This document shows positions 1-7,783 of a DNA stretch of 64,000 bases, in pieces. The notes below the pieces were generated by a model, which had not been told where the DNA came from, did no database searches, and was given only the letters and a program-made list of their open reading frames with translations. Each line of letters opens with the position of its first letter. Within the stretch, counting starts at the first letter, position 1. This stretch comes from Clostridia bacterium (GTDB taxonomy: Bacteria > Bacillota > Clostridia > Christensenellales > Aristaeellaceae): positions 31,346-95,345 of the forward strand of contig JAFYVB010000038.1 in the NCBI GenBank assembly GCA_017549335.1. The letters run 5' to 3'. Made by a program: the position numbers and the translations under genes.

Positions 1-144
1 CGTACCAATAACGAATACGAGGAGAAGAATAAATGCTGCAAAAATGCAGAATGTGATGTACGTAGTACGTTTGTCGCGAAAAATGAATTTTTTAATTGAT
101 GAAAAAAATGACGATCGTTCATGTTTGCGTGTGGAGACAGCCAT
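1..144 (-). CDS. Partial membrane protein, N-terminal 48 residues
   Basis: The minus-strand reading frame starts at the ATG at 144 and runs off the left edge of the window, so only 48 codons are visible. It begins MAVSTRKHERSS, followed by a basic stretch and a hydrophobic segment (about residues 29-46, TFCIFAAFILLLVFVI) that looks like a first membrane span or signal anchor. A GAGGTG ribosome site lies about 6 bases before the ATG and a good promoter lies upstream. The family cannot be named from this fragment. Confidence 0.6.
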   Translation of the reverse strand, partial: MAVSTRKHERSSFFSSIKKFIFRDKRTTYITFCIFAAFILLLVFVIGT

Positions 145-198
145 GCTCTGCACCTCTTTATGTATTCTTAAATAGATGTTGAATTTAGAATATATTAA

Positions 199-227
199 AT
201 CATACAGTAAAAGAATACAATAGTCAA
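199..227 (-). promoter_or_regulatory. SigA-type promoter for the gene starting at 144
   Basis: Read on the minus strand, TTGACT (222-227) and TATGAT (199-204) are separated by 17 bases. The predicted start lies near 192, about 50 bases before the ATG at 144. Confidence 0.6.
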
Positions 228-243
228 GAGGGAGGGTGGCCAG

Positions 244-411
244 ATGTCGAAATTTGTTGTAAAGAAGCCTGAAAAAGAAGTTATTTCCATGCGTATTCCG
301 TCGGAATTGCTTAAAAAGCTGGATATGATGGCAGCAGAAGCCGACATCAGCCGAAATGAGCTTATTAATCAGATGATCGTGTATGCGATGGAGCATATGG
401 ACGAAGATTAA
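244..411 (+). CDS. Small ribbon-helix-helix (CopG/Arc-like) DNA-binding protein
   Basis: This 55-residue protein is too short for most gene callers. The body EVISMRIPSELLKKLDMMAA followed by EADISRNELINQMIVYAMEH has the beta strand plus two helices of the CopG/Arc/MetJ fold: the strand (VISMRIP) would dimerise and read the major groove, and the helix turn contains the conserved SRNELI. A GGGAGGGTGG ribosome site precedes the ATG. It is a single-gene unit ending at a strong hairpin and is transcribed away from the partial membrane protein gene. RHH proteins of this size are usually autoregulators or antitoxins; no toxin partner is adjacent, so a chromosomal regulator is the better guess. Confidence 0.75.
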   Translation: MSKFVVKKPEKEVISMRIPSELLKKLDMMAAEADISRNELINQMIVYAMEHMDED

Positions 412-430
412 ACGTATATTTTCAATAAAA

Positions 431-458
431 AACAGCCTCCGAAAACCGGAGGCTGTTT
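431..458. terminator. Bidirectional terminator between convergent genes
   Basis: The hairpin ACAGCCTCCG / CGGAGGCTGT with an A-rich loop is flanked by an A run on the left and TTTT on the right, so it can end the + strand RHH gene and the minus-strand transporter operon. Confidence 0.85.
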
Positions 459-468
459 TGATGTGCGA

Positions 469-1416
469 TTATCTCGAACCCTTGTCGTAGGGGATACCCT
501 CGGCCTTGGGAGCCAGAGAGTTCTTACTGGTGAGCGCCAGCACGATCAGGGAGATAATGTAGGGCAGCATGTTGTACACGGTGCTGGGCAGGTTCAGGTT
601 TTTGAGGATATCAAAACCGGTATATACGTTACCCAGAGCGCGGAAGAAGCCGAACAGCAGCGCCGCAAGGGCGATCTTGAGGGGCTTCCACTGACCGAAG
701 ATCATAACGGCCAGTGCCAGGAAGCCGAAGCCGGCTACGCCGTTTTCAAACTTCCAGCTGCTCACGCCCGCGGTGATGTACACGATACCGCCGATACCGC
801 CCAGGATGCCGGAGATCAGCACGCCCGCATAGCGCATCTTGTACACGTTGATACCTACGCTGTCAGCCGCCTGAGGATGTTCACCGCAGGCACGCAGACG
901 CAGACCGAAGCGCAGCTTGTACAGGATGATGTAGGACAGTACCAGCGCGATGAGCGCAAAGAGCATGAACCAGTTGAACTCGAAGGTGCCAAAGCGCACG
1001 ATGAAGGTATCGCGGGCGCGGGTGTAGATGATGTCGGAGGATACGTCGCTGCCGCCGGAAGCCGCGGTGTTCATAGCCTTAACGGCTACGGTGGCGGCGG
1101 CGGTGGCCAGCATATTCATGGCAGTACCGGTGATGGTCTGGTCCGCCTTGAAATTGATGGCGGCAACCGCCAGCAGCAGCGAGAAGATCATACCGGACAG
1201 CGCGCTGGCGATGAGGGTGGCGAGAACCATGACAGGAGCGCCGCCGAACTCGACGGGCAGGAACTTCATGACCAGAGCGCCGCCCAGAGCACCGATAACC
1301 ATGATGCCTTCAAGACCGATGTTGATAACGCCGCTGCGTTCGGAGAAGCAGCCGCCCAGAGCAACCAGCATCAGAACGGAAGCGAACAGAAGGGTGTATT
1401 GCGTAAGCAGAATCAT
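469..1416 (-). CDS. nupQ: Nucleoside ABC transporter permease (YufQ/NupQ-like)
   Basis: Second permease of a BMP-family nucleoside importer, 315 residues with about eight to nine hydrophobic spans. It starts [20 protein letters not shown] and contains the family hallmark GGCFSERSGVINIGLEGIMV near the N-terminus, the BPD_transp_2 signature (PF02653 fold). It overlaps the upstream permease gene by four bases (ATGA), which suggests translational coupling. It is the last gene of the operon and ends at the bidirectional terminator at 431-458. BMP systems of Bacillota import purine and pyrimidine nucleosides; the exact substrate is inferred from the family. Confidence 0.9.
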   Translation of the reverse strand: MILLTQYTLLFASVLMLVALGGCFSERSGVINIGLEGIMVIGALGGALVMKFLPVEFGGAPVMVLATLIASALSGMIFSLLLAVAAINFKADQTITGTAMNMLATAAATVAVKAMNTAASGGSDVSSDIIYTRARDTFIVRFGTFEFNWFMLFALIALVLSYIILYKLRFGLRLRACGEHPQAADSVGINVYKMRYAGVLISGILGGIGGIVYITAGVSSWKFENGVAGFGFLALAVMIFGQWKPLKIALAALLFGFFRALGNVYTGFDILKNLNLPSTVYNMLPYIISLIVLALTSKNSLAPKAEGIPYDKGSR

Positions 1417-2558
1417 GACGGGCGTCCTCCCTTCTTAACCTGAGCCTTGGCAGCAGCCGCTTCATCACGCTTGCGCAGATAGTTCTGCATGGTCAGACGG
1501 AAGAAGCCTACGAAGGCGCACAGGAAGATGATCAGGCTGGAGATCAGGCTGGAGATCTGAGCACAGTAGACGCTCAGGTCCACGTTGCCGCCGCCCAGCG
1601 TGATGTGCTGGATGAAGTAAGCAGCCAGAATGGAGCCGATGGGGCTCAGACCGCCCAGGAAGGCAACGGCGATGCCGTTGAAGCCCATGGCAGGAACGGA
1701 GGAGATGGTGGTTTCCCATTCTTCAATACCTGTGAGGTACAGCAGGGAAGCACCCATACCGGCCAGTGCACCCGCGATCATCATGGTGAGGATGATGTTG
1801 CGGTTTTCCTTCATGCCGCAGTACTTGGCGGCGTGATAGTTATAGCCGGTGGCCTTCAGTTCGTAGCCGAACTTGGTCTTGTTGAGGATAACCCATACGA
1901 CGATAGCCATGATGATGGCGATCGGGATGGCGATGGTAACGCTCTTTTCGTTATTGAACAGCTTCTGCAGACCCATCTGAGGCAGCAGCGCGGTGGGGCT
2001 GTTGCCGCGGATCTGGATGGTGTAGGGGCTCATGGGGTTTTTGATACCCGGCAGGCTCAGCACCGTGTTGGTTACGTAGAGCATGATCCAGTTGAGCATG
2101 ATGCCCGAGATAACCACGTTTACGTTGCGGAAGGTTTTCAGAGCGCCGCTGATAGCGCCAAGCAGAGCACCGGCAGCCATGGCAGCCATCATGCAGGCCC
2201 ACCAGGGCATCTTCAGGTACAGGGCGCAGAACAGCGTCGCGCAGGCACCGGCAACATACTGACCGGCAGCGCCGATGTTGAACATACCTACCTTATAGGC
2301 AAACAGTACGGACAGCGAGCACATCAGCAGGGGCGCGGTGCGCACCAGAGTCTGTCCCAGATACTTCAGTCGCTGATTTACACGGGAGAAACGGAAGAAG
2401 TTCTTCAGGATGGCAATGATGGCTTCGAAAGCGCCGGAGGGCTCGATGATCAGCAGAACAACGAAACCGATCAGCAGACCGCCCAGAATGCACAGCAGGG
2501 ATGCAAGGAGCATCTGCACGCCTTCGTTACGAAGCGGAGAAAATCTTTTCTTATTCAT
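1413..2558 (-). CDS. nupP: Nucleoside ABC transporter permease (YufP/NupP-like)
   Basis: First permease of the BMP importer, 381 residues and about nine membrane spans, of the same BPD_transp_2 family as its neighbour. Segments such as [20 protein letters not shown] and the [17 protein letters not shown] region are typical of the YufP/RbsC-like permeases; the periplasmic-side loop (about residues 160-195) is longer than in sugar permeases. Its ATG overlaps the ATPase stop codon by one base (TAATG). It would form a heterodimeric channel with the 469-1416 product. Confidence 0.9.
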   Translation of the reverse strand: MNKKRFSPLRNEGVQMLLASLLCILGGLLIGFVVLLIIEPSGAFEAIIAILKNFFRFSRVNQRLKYLGQTLVRTAPLLMCSLSVLFAYKVGMFNIGAAGQYVAGACATLFCALYLKMPWWACMMAAMAAGALLGAISGALKTFRNVNVVISGIMLNWIMLYVTNTVLSLPGIKNPMSPYTIQIRGNSPTALLPQMGLQKLFNNEKSVTIAIPIAIIMAIVVWVILNKTKFGYELKATGYNYHAAKYCGMKENRNIILTMMIAGALAGMGASLLYLTGIEEWETTISSVPAMGFNGIAVAFLGGLSPIGSILAAYFIQHITLGGGNVDLSVYCAQISSLISSLIIFLCAFVGFFRLTMQNYLRKRDEAAAAKAQVKKGGRPS

Positions 2559-4093
2559 TACTGTTTCACCGCCTCTCGCTTAGCGCCGGCCATGTACAGA
2601 CCCAGCTCTTCAACAGTAACCTGCTTGGGATCAAATTCGCCTACGATCTCACCTTCGTACATGACGAGGATGCGGTCGGAAACGTTCATAACTTCGTCCA
2701 GCTCAAGGCTGACCAGCAAAACGGCCTTGCCGGCATCGCGCTGAGCGACGATCTGCTTGTGGATGTATTCGATGGCGCCTACGTCCAGACCGCGGGTGGG
2801 CTGAACGGCTACCAGCAGCTCGGGATTCTTATCGATCTCGCGGGCGATGATGGCCTTCTGCTGGTTGCCGCCCGACATACTGCGGGCGATGGTGATGGCG
2901 CCTTGACCGGAGCGTACGTCGTACTGCTCGATCAGCTTATCGGCGTAAGCGCGGATCTCGCGGCGCTTGAGGAAGCCCATCTTGTTGGTGAAGCGGGGCT
3001 CAAAGTAGCGCTGCAGCACCATGTTGTCTTCCAGCGGATAGTCAAGCACCAGACCGTGCTTATGGCGGTCTTCGGGAATGTGACTCATAACGCCGGCACG
3101 CTGACGGATGGGAGCCTTGGTGATATTCTGACCGCACAGGGTGATGCTGCCGCTCTTGAGGGGCGCAAGACCGGTGATGCCGTAAACCAGCTCGCTCTGA
3201 CCGTTGCCATCGATACCGGCGATACAAACGATCTCGCCGCGGCGGACGGAGAAGGATACGTTGCGGACGGCGTCCTTGCTGTGCTCGTTGGAGGCAACGG
3301 ACATCTGCTCAACACGCAGGATCTCTTCGCCGGGAACGGATTCTTCCTTATCGACGGCGAACTTAACGTCGCGGCCTACCATCATGCGGGAAAGCTCGGC
3401 CTTGGTGGTATCCTTGATGTCCACGGTGCCGATGTACTTGCCCTTGCGCAGAACGCTGCAGCGGTCGGCGACGGCCATGATTTCGTTGAGCTTATGGGAG
3501 ATGAAGAGGATGGACTTGCCTTCGGCGGCAAGATTTTTCATGATCTGCATCAGCTCTTCGATTTCCTGGGGCGTGAGAACGGCGGTGGGTTCGTCAAAAA
3601 TCAGGATGTCGTTTTCACGGTAGAGCATCTTGAGGATTTCGGTGCGCTGCTGCATACCTACGGTGATGTCGGAGATCAGCGCATCGGGATTGACGTGCAG
3701 GCCCCACTTCTTGGACATTTCCATGATCTTTTCCCGCGCCTGCTTCTTCTGCAGGAAGGTCAGGCGGTTGACGGGCTCAACACCCATGATGATGTTGTCA
3801 AGAACGGTGAAGCACTCCACCAGCTTGAAATGCTGATGCACCATGCCGATACCCAGATCATTGGCGTCATTGGGATTTTTGATCTTCGCATTCTTGCCGT
3901 TGATGCGGATCTCACCCTCTTCGGGCGTGTACAGACCGAAAAGCACGCTCATCAGCGTGGATTTGCCGGCGCCGTTTTCGCCCAGCAAAGCGTGGATTTC
4001 ACCCTTCTTCAGCTGCAGGGTGATATCGTCGTTTGCAATGATACCGGGGAAGCGTTTGGTGATGTGCAGCATTTCTACTGCATACTGTTCCAA
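2558..4093 (-). CDS. nupO: Nucleoside ABC transporter ATP-binding protein (YufO/NupO-like)
   Basis: This 511-residue duplicated ABC ATPase energises the nucleoside importer. The first half has an intact Walker A (GENGAGKST, residues 38-46), the signature-like VGMQQR and Walker [12 protein letters not shown]. In the second half Walker A is degenerate (GIDGNGQSE), the signature is SGGNQQK, and Walker B has become [12 protein letters not shown], the usual asymmetric pattern in RbsA/MglA/YufO proteins. Translation starts at a TTG at 4093 eight bases after an AGGAGG site; no in-frame ATG with a comparable site lies nearby. A terminator hairpin separates it from the binding-protein gene, so the ATPase and permeases are probably made at a lower level. 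Confidence 0.92.
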   Translation of the reverse strand: MEQYAVEMLHITKRFPGIIANDDITLQLKKGEIHALLGENGAGKSTLMSVLFGLYTPEEGEIRINGKNAKIKNPNDANDLGIGMVHQHFKLVECFTVLDNIIMGVEPVNRLTFLQKKQAREKIMEMSKKWGLHVNPDALISDITVGMQQRTEILKMLYRENDILIFDEPTAVLTPQEIEELMQIMKNLAAEGKSILFISHKLNEIMAVADRCSVLRKGKYIGTVDIKDTTKAELSRMMVGRDVKFAVDKEESVPGEEILRVEQMSVASNEHSKDAVRNVSFSVRRGEIVCIAGIDGNGQSELVYGITGLAPLKSGSITLCGQNITKAPIRQRAGVMSHIPEDRHKHGLVLDYPLEDNMVLQRYFEPRFTNKMGFLKRREIRAYADKLIEQYDVRSGQGAITIARSMSGGNQQKAIIAREIDKNPELLVAVQPTRGLDVGAIEYIHKQIVAQRDAGKAVLLVSLELDEVMNVSDRILVMYEGEIVGEFDPKQVTVEELGLYMAGAKREAVKQ

Positions 4094-4227
4094 TTTGCAA
4101 ACCTCCTTTTTGTGTACGGCAGCTTATAGAACAGTGCCGTAGTAACTCATACGTATACAACGGAAGGTATCTTCCTGAATACTTTCTTACTGTACAGTAT
4201 AACATAGCTTCCGCCGTTTTGCAAAGG

Positions 4228-4269
4228 TTTAAAACAAAAAAACTGCGATGCCGAAGTTTGGCATCGCAG
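4228..4269 (-). terminator. Attenuating terminator between binding-protein and ATPase genes
   Basis: Stem CTGCGATGCC / GGCATCGCAG (4243-4269) is followed on the minus strand by a U-rich run. Placed inside the operon, it should let most transcripts stop after the binding-protein gene. Confidence 0.8.
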
Positions 4270-4285
4270 CGAATTTCTTATGAAA

Positions 4286-5488
4286 TTACTTGATGTTGCC
4301 CAGGTATTCGACGGTGGCGTTGGTCACAGCGGGTTCGGCAGCGATATCGGCGGAAACGGCGATGGTGCCTTCGAACATGGCCTTAACCATAGCGGCGTAG
4401 TCAGCAGTGCTGAACTTGCCTTCGACGAACTGGGTGGTGCCGGCGATCTGCACGTAGTTAGCGGCAGGATCTTCGGGATTTACCAGGCCCAGGGTGTCGA
4501 TCTTGCCAGCGTACTTTTCCCAATTGCCGTTGATGATAACGTCAGTCAGGGTGTCGATGGTGGCGGGAGCGAGGCCCTTCATAGCGGAAGTGATGGTCAG
4601 GTCAGCCCACTTAGCCTTTTCGTCAGCGGGAGCATCGTCGCCGCCGGCGGCATAGTTGGTGATAACGCCAGCCTGGTCAACGTCAACGCCGATAACCTTG
4701 GCGCCGGCAACCTTCTTGGCAGCGTCAACAGCGGAGGTGTAGATACCGCCGCCGCAAGCGAAGACAACCTGAGTGCCGTTCTGGTACCAGTTGTCCATGT
4801 AAGCGGTGATGTCGGCGTCGCCGAAGAACTGGTTGCCGTAAACGTACTTAACGTCAACGTTGATGTTCAGTTCCTTCGCGGCAGCGTCGCAGCCCTGCAC
4901 GAAGCCGAAGCCGTAGCGGATAACAGCGGGAACGGCCATGCCGCCCAGGAAGCCCAGCTTGGTGTAGCCCAGCTTAACAGCAGCGTAACCGGCCATGTAG
5001 CCGCACAGTTCTTCCTGATAGATGGCGCAGTAGACGTTGTCCATGTGCACATAGTCAGTCAGGGTCCAGTTGTCGGGGTTGTAGTCATAAGCCTGGCCGG
5101 CCAGAGCAACGCCGCCCTCGAGCAGGTCGCCGGCGCCAACGTCCAGAGCGATGAACTTAACATCGGTGTATTCGCCGGAAACTTCAGCGATGGTGCCGCC
5201 GAAGGCATAACCGGGCATAACGATTACGTTGTAGCCGTCATCGATAGCGGCCTCAACCTTGGCAACGCGGCCGGCGGTATCGTTGGTGTCGGGCTTGAAG
5301 TACTTGTATTCGACGTTGTACTTGGTGCCGAATTCAACGACGGCTTCCCAAGTGGTCTGGTTGAAAGACTGGTCAGTGATATCGCCGTAGTCGGTGATCA
5401 TGGCCACTTTCATTTCTTCAGCGGAAGCGATGGACACGAGGCCCAGCATCATAACGACCGCCAGAAGAAGCGCAGTAAACTTTTTCAT
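4286..5488 (-). CDS. nupN: BMP-family nucleoside-binding protein
   Basis: Substrate-binding component of the nucleoside importer, 400 residues. The ATG at 5488 was chosen over upstream in-frame codons because an AGGAGGAG site sits 7 bases before it and it opens directly into a signal peptide (MKKFTALLLAVVMMLGLVSI). The mature part has the BMP hallmark VAMITDYGDITDQSFNQ, then VIVMPGYAF and VIGVDVDQAG, matching the PF02608 fold. The signal peptide ends SIASA-EE with no lipobox cysteine, unusual because these proteins are normally lipoproteins in Bacillota. It is first in the operon, behind a strong promoter. Confidence 0.93.
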   Translation of the reverse strand: MKKFTALLLAVVMMLGLVSIASAEEMKVAMITDYGDITDQSFNQTTWEAVVEFGTKYNVEYKYFKPDTNDTAGRVAKVEAAIDDGYNVIVMPGYAFGGTIAEVSGEYTDVKFIALDVGAGDLLEGGVALAGQAYDYNPDNWTLTDYVHMDNVYCAIYQEELCGYMAGYAAVKLGYTKLGFLGGMAVPAVIRYGFGFVQGCDAAAKELNINVDVKYVYGNQFFGDADITAYMDNWYQNGTQVVFACGGGIYTSAVDAAKKVAGAKVIGVDVDQAGVITNYAAGGDDAPADEKAKWADLTITSAMKGLAPATIDTLTDVIINGNWEKYAGKIDTLGLVNPEDPAANYVQIAGTTQFVEGKFSTADYAAMVKAMFEGTIAVSADIAAEPAVTNATVEYLGNIK

Positions 5489-5535
5489 GAGAATCTCCTC
5501 CTGAATTTTCCCCATAATGGGGTTAGTTTAATGGT

Positions 5536-5564
5536 AGTATAGCATAAACCTGCTCTATATGCAA
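5536..5564 (-). promoter_or_regulatory. Promoter of the nucleoside transporter operon
   Basis: On the minus strand TTGCAT (5559-5564) and TATACT (5536-5541) are 17 bases apart, giving a start near 5529 and a leader of about 40 bases. I see no purine riboswitch or PurBox in the leader. Confidence 0.75.
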
Positions 5565-5643
5565 CGATAACTCGAAAAATTAACAAATTTTGCACATCTG
5601 TTCCAATTATGCCATACTTTATATAAACAGAATATAGAAAGAA

Positions 5644-5668
5644 GGCGCATTATGCGCCCGTTTTTTAT
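5644..5668 (+). terminator. Terminator-like hairpin with no obvious upstream gene
   Basis: The palindrome GGCGCATTATGCGCC is followed by CGTTTTTT on the + strand. No + strand gene precedes it, so it may block read-through toward the DUF6442 promoter or end a short unannotated RNA. The stretch 5669-5770 shows nothing else I can name. Confidence 0.4.
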
Positions 5669-5775
5669 ACGGGTTGATCCGGTGGGTGCGGAGGGGCGGT
5701 TTTGCCCTGCTGCCGGGAAATGTATTCCGATGATCGCGGCGCTTCCGGTTCCCTTTATGGACTGAAAAAAACATG

Positions 5776-5813
5776 TTGACAAGTTAACTTGGCAATGATA
5801 TACTGCAATTGCA
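5776..5813 (+). promoter_or_regulatory. Promoter with two palindromic candidate operators
   Basis: TTGACA (5776-5781) and TATACT (5799-5804) are 17 bases apart. The spacer holds the perfect palindrome CAAGTTAACTTG (5780-5791), and a second perfect palindrome TGCAATTGCA overlaps and follows the -10 (5804-5813). AACTTGGCAA also occurs twice (from 5786 and from 5818). This layout fits repression by the XRE protein encoded at 6174-6380. Confidence 0.7.
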
Positions 5814-5841
5814 AAGAAAACTTGGCAAAGGAGATTCAATT

Positions 5842-6174
5842 ATGAACAAGGAAGATATTTTGAAGGCTGCGCGCAAGGAAAACGGCAACCAGGATCTGGT
5901 AGAGGAAAAAGAAAGGGTGGAAAGCGGCTTTAATGCCTTCGGTGCGGGGCTTTCGCTGTGCATGATCGTGATGGCGCTGAGCAATATCCTCGCGGGCAGG
6001 CAGGAAACGGGCGCCGCCTTTGTTTATTGCGGTATGATGTTTGTTCATCTGCTGTCCCGTTACGGCATCAGAAAAACCCGCAAGCGTCTGGCGGCTGCGG
6101 TGATTTGCGGTATCATCGCGCTGGCGCTGCTGGTGGTGTACGTTCTTCAGCTTAAGGGTGTGGTGCAGCCGTAA
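5842..6174 (+). CDS. DUF6442-like two-span membrane protein
   Basis: This 110-residue protein begins MNKEDILKAARKENGNQDLV, the conserved N-terminal motif of the DUF6442 group, then has two or three hydrophobic segments (about residues 38-52, 56-72 and 84-104). The ATG at 5842 follows AAAGGAG by 9 bases. The following XRE gene starts inside its stop codon (TAATG), the coupled pair in which such proteins usually occur. Its function is unknown; the coupling suggests that the membrane protein and the repressor act as one regulatory unit. Confidence 0.75.
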   Translation: MNKEDILKAARKENGNQDLVEEKERVESGFNAFGAGLSLCMIVMALSNILAGRQETGAAFVYCGMMFVHLLSRYGIRKTRKRLAAAVICGIIALALLVVYVLQLKGVVQP

Positions 6175-6380
6175 TGGAAAACGAACTTGTATTAAAAAAC
6201 TGCCTGAAGGAAGCACGGCAGGAAAAAAAGCTTTCCCAAAGCGCGCTGGCGGAAATGGTGGGTGTGTCCCGTAACACCATCAGCTCCATCGAAACGGGGC
6301 AGTTCAGCCCCACCCTTAAGCTGGCGATGGTCATTTGCATTGCGCTGGATAAGAAAGTGGAAGAGCTGTTTTACTTTTAA
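6174..6380 (+). CDS. XRE-family transcriptional regulator
   Basis: This 68-residue single-domain helix-turn-helix protein has the Cro/C1 pattern: LKEARQEKKLSQSALAEMVG (helices 1-2), VSRNTISSIETGQFSPTLKL (recognition helix and following turn) and a C-terminal helix ending ELFYF. It resembles the small YozG/PlcR-N type regulators that accompany short membrane proteins. Its likely targets are the palindromes at 5780-5813 in its own operon promoter, which would make it an autorepressor. The hairpin at 6436-6471 ends the unit. Confidence 0.85.
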   Translation: MENELVLKNCLKEARQEKKLSQSALAEMVGVSRNTISSIETGQFSPTLKLAMVICIALDKKVEELFYF

Positions 6381-6435
6381 TTAAAAATTCCGCTGGGAGG
6401 CGGTACTTCGTAAAAAGTTTTCTTAATTTAGAGCA

Positions 6436-6471
6436 ATGAACCTTCCGACAATTCTCGGAAGGTTCATTTTT
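6436..6471. terminator. Bidirectional hairpin between convergent XRE genes
   Basis: ATGAACCTTCCGA / TCGGAAGGTTCAT with a short loop is followed on the + strand by TTTTTT. The stop codon of the minus-strand controller gene lies inside the right arm. Confidence 0.75.
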
Positions 6472-6667
6472 TCTTGAATTCTTCGCCTGTTATCAAAAAA
6501 TTGATAGAAACATTGAAATATTGCGACATTTCTACAAGCAATGAAAGCGAGGGTTCTCTTTTACCATTTTCATAATAAGATAAAGATTCACGAGAAATGT
6601 GTAAATCCATAGCAACCTTTTGCTGATTTAGGTTACGTTGCTTTCGGATAAGCCTTAATCCAGTCAT
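6464..6667 (-). CDS. XRE controller protein of the restriction-modification island
   Basis: This 67-residue helix-turn-helix protein (MTGLRLIRKQRNLNQQKVAM, then HISRESLSYYENGKREPSLS) has the size and fold of R-M controller (C) proteins and small XRE repressors. The ATG at 6667 follows AAGGGTGA; an in-frame upstream extension lacks a ribosome site and would run through the operator region, so I rejected it. It is transcribed away from the methyltransferase gene, and the 78-base gap holds two copies of one inverted repeat that it probably binds. Base composition is AT-rich, like the two genes it faces. Confidence 0.8.
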   Translation of the reverse strand: MTGLRLIRKQRNLNQQKVAMDLHISRESLSYYENGKREPSLSLLVEMSQYFNVSINFLITGEEFKKK

Positions 6668-6677
6668 TAAATCACCC

Positions 6678-6728
6678 TTGATTTCATTGTAACCTTTTGT
6701 TACAATGAAAATGTAACAGTTTGTTACA
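6678..6728 (+). promoter_or_regulatory. Methyltransferase promoter with duplicated TGTAAC-N5-GTTACA operators
   Basis: TTGATT (6678-6683) and TACAAT (6701-6706) are 17 bases apart. The perfect inverted repeat TGTAAC-N5-GTTACA occurs at 6688-6704, overlapping the -10, and again at 6712-6728, over the predicted start, with centres 24 bases apart. Repeated symmetric boxes between a small XRE gene and a methyltransferase gene are the classic C-box arrangement. Their positions predict repression of the methyltransferase-nuclease operon. Confidence 0.75.
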
Positions 6729-6745
6729 TAACGGAGGGCGAATTT

Positions 6746-7780
6746 ATGGCAGGAAATAGTCATTTGCATAATGCGAATAAAAACAAAAAGGACGAGTTTT
6801 ATACTCAACTGGCTGATATAGAATTAGAGTTAAAACATTACAGAAGGCATTTCATGGGTAAAACTGTTTTCTGCAATTGCGATGATCCATATGAAAGCAA
6901 TTTTTTCAAATACTTTGCAATGAACTTTAGCTTTTTAGGACTTGAAAAGTTAGTTGCTACTTGCTATATGGGTTCTCCCGTTGTTGGGCAACAGTTTGAA
7001 CAACTGTCTATTTTTGATGTTTTGCAGAGTGATGAGAACACTCCTAAAAAATTTCCGTATAAAATTGAGATAACCGAAGTAAATGATATTAATGGAGATG
7101 GTGCAGTTGATCTAACTGATGTTGAATATCTGTTGCGAAACAAAAATAATGTTTTGACTTTGCTTAACGGGGACGGAGATTTTCGTTCTCCCGAATGTAT
7201 TGAGATTTTGAAACAAGCAGATATTGTTGTTACAAATCCGCCGTTTTCATTGTTTAGAGAATTTATATCACAGTTAATTGAATATAATAAACAATTTCTT
7301 GTTATTGGAAATGTTAATGCAATAACTTACAAAGAAATTTTCCCGCTAATAAAAGAAGATAAATTGTGGATGGGTTATTCCATACATAGTGGAGATAGAG
7401 AATTCAGAGTTCCAAATGATTACCCCTTAAATGCTTCTGGTTATCGTATTGACGAAAATGGATATAAGTATATTCGGGTTAAAGGTGTTCGGTGGTTTAC
7501 AAATATGGATTATGTTGAAAGACATACCGACCTTGATATGTGGAGAAAATACACCCCCGAAGAATATCCCAAATATGATAATTATGATGCAATAAATGTT
7601 GATGTTACTGCTGACATTCCCGAAGACTACTACGGAGAGATAGGAGTGCCCATTACATTTCTTGATAAGTACAATCCCGACCAGTTTGAGATTATTCGAT
7701 TTCGAAAAGGTGATGATGGCAAAGATTTATGTATTAACGGAAAGTGTCCGTATTTTAGAATAATCATAAGGAGGAAATAA
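6746..7780 (+). CDS. EcoRI-family adenine-specific DNA methyltransferase
   Basis: This 344-residue protein resembles M.EcoRI-family N6-adenine methyltransferases (PF13651). The N-terminal KKDEFYTQLADIELELKHY and FCNCDDPYESNFFKYF blocks are diagnostic, and the catalytic motif IV is NPPF (N164-F167). It would methylate adenine in a short site and protect host DNA. Between these blocks, residues 114-125 read DINGDGAVDLTD, an exact EF-hand/dockerin-type calcium loop pattern, which is odd for a methyltransferase. A GGAGG site precedes the ATG. The nuclease gene follows three bases after the stop. The gene is clearly more AT-rich than its surroundings, which suggests horizontal acquisition. Confidence 0.9.
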   Translation: MAGNSHLHNANKNKKDEFYTQLADIELELKHYRRHFMGKTVFCNCDDPYESNFFKYFAMNFSFLGLEKLVATCYMGSPVVGQQFEQLSIFDVLQSDENTPKKFPYKIEITEVNDINGDGAVDLTDVEYLLRNKNNVLTLLNGDGDFRSPECIEILKQADIVVTNPPFSLFREFISQLIEYNKQFLVIGNVNAITYKEIFPLIKEDKLWMGYSIHSGDREFRVPNDYPLNASGYRIDENGYKYIRVKGVRWFTNMDYVERHTDLDMWRKYTPEEYPKYDNYDAINVDVTADIPEDYYGEIGVPITFLDKYNPDQFEIIRFRKGDDGKDLCINGKCPYFRIIIRRK

Positions 7781-7783
7781 TAT

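Noticed and set aside
463-1443. A 326-codon + strand frame opposite the transporter permease
   Set aside because: Antisense of a gene with clear family motifs; the Gln/His/Gly-rich translation is typical of shadow frames.
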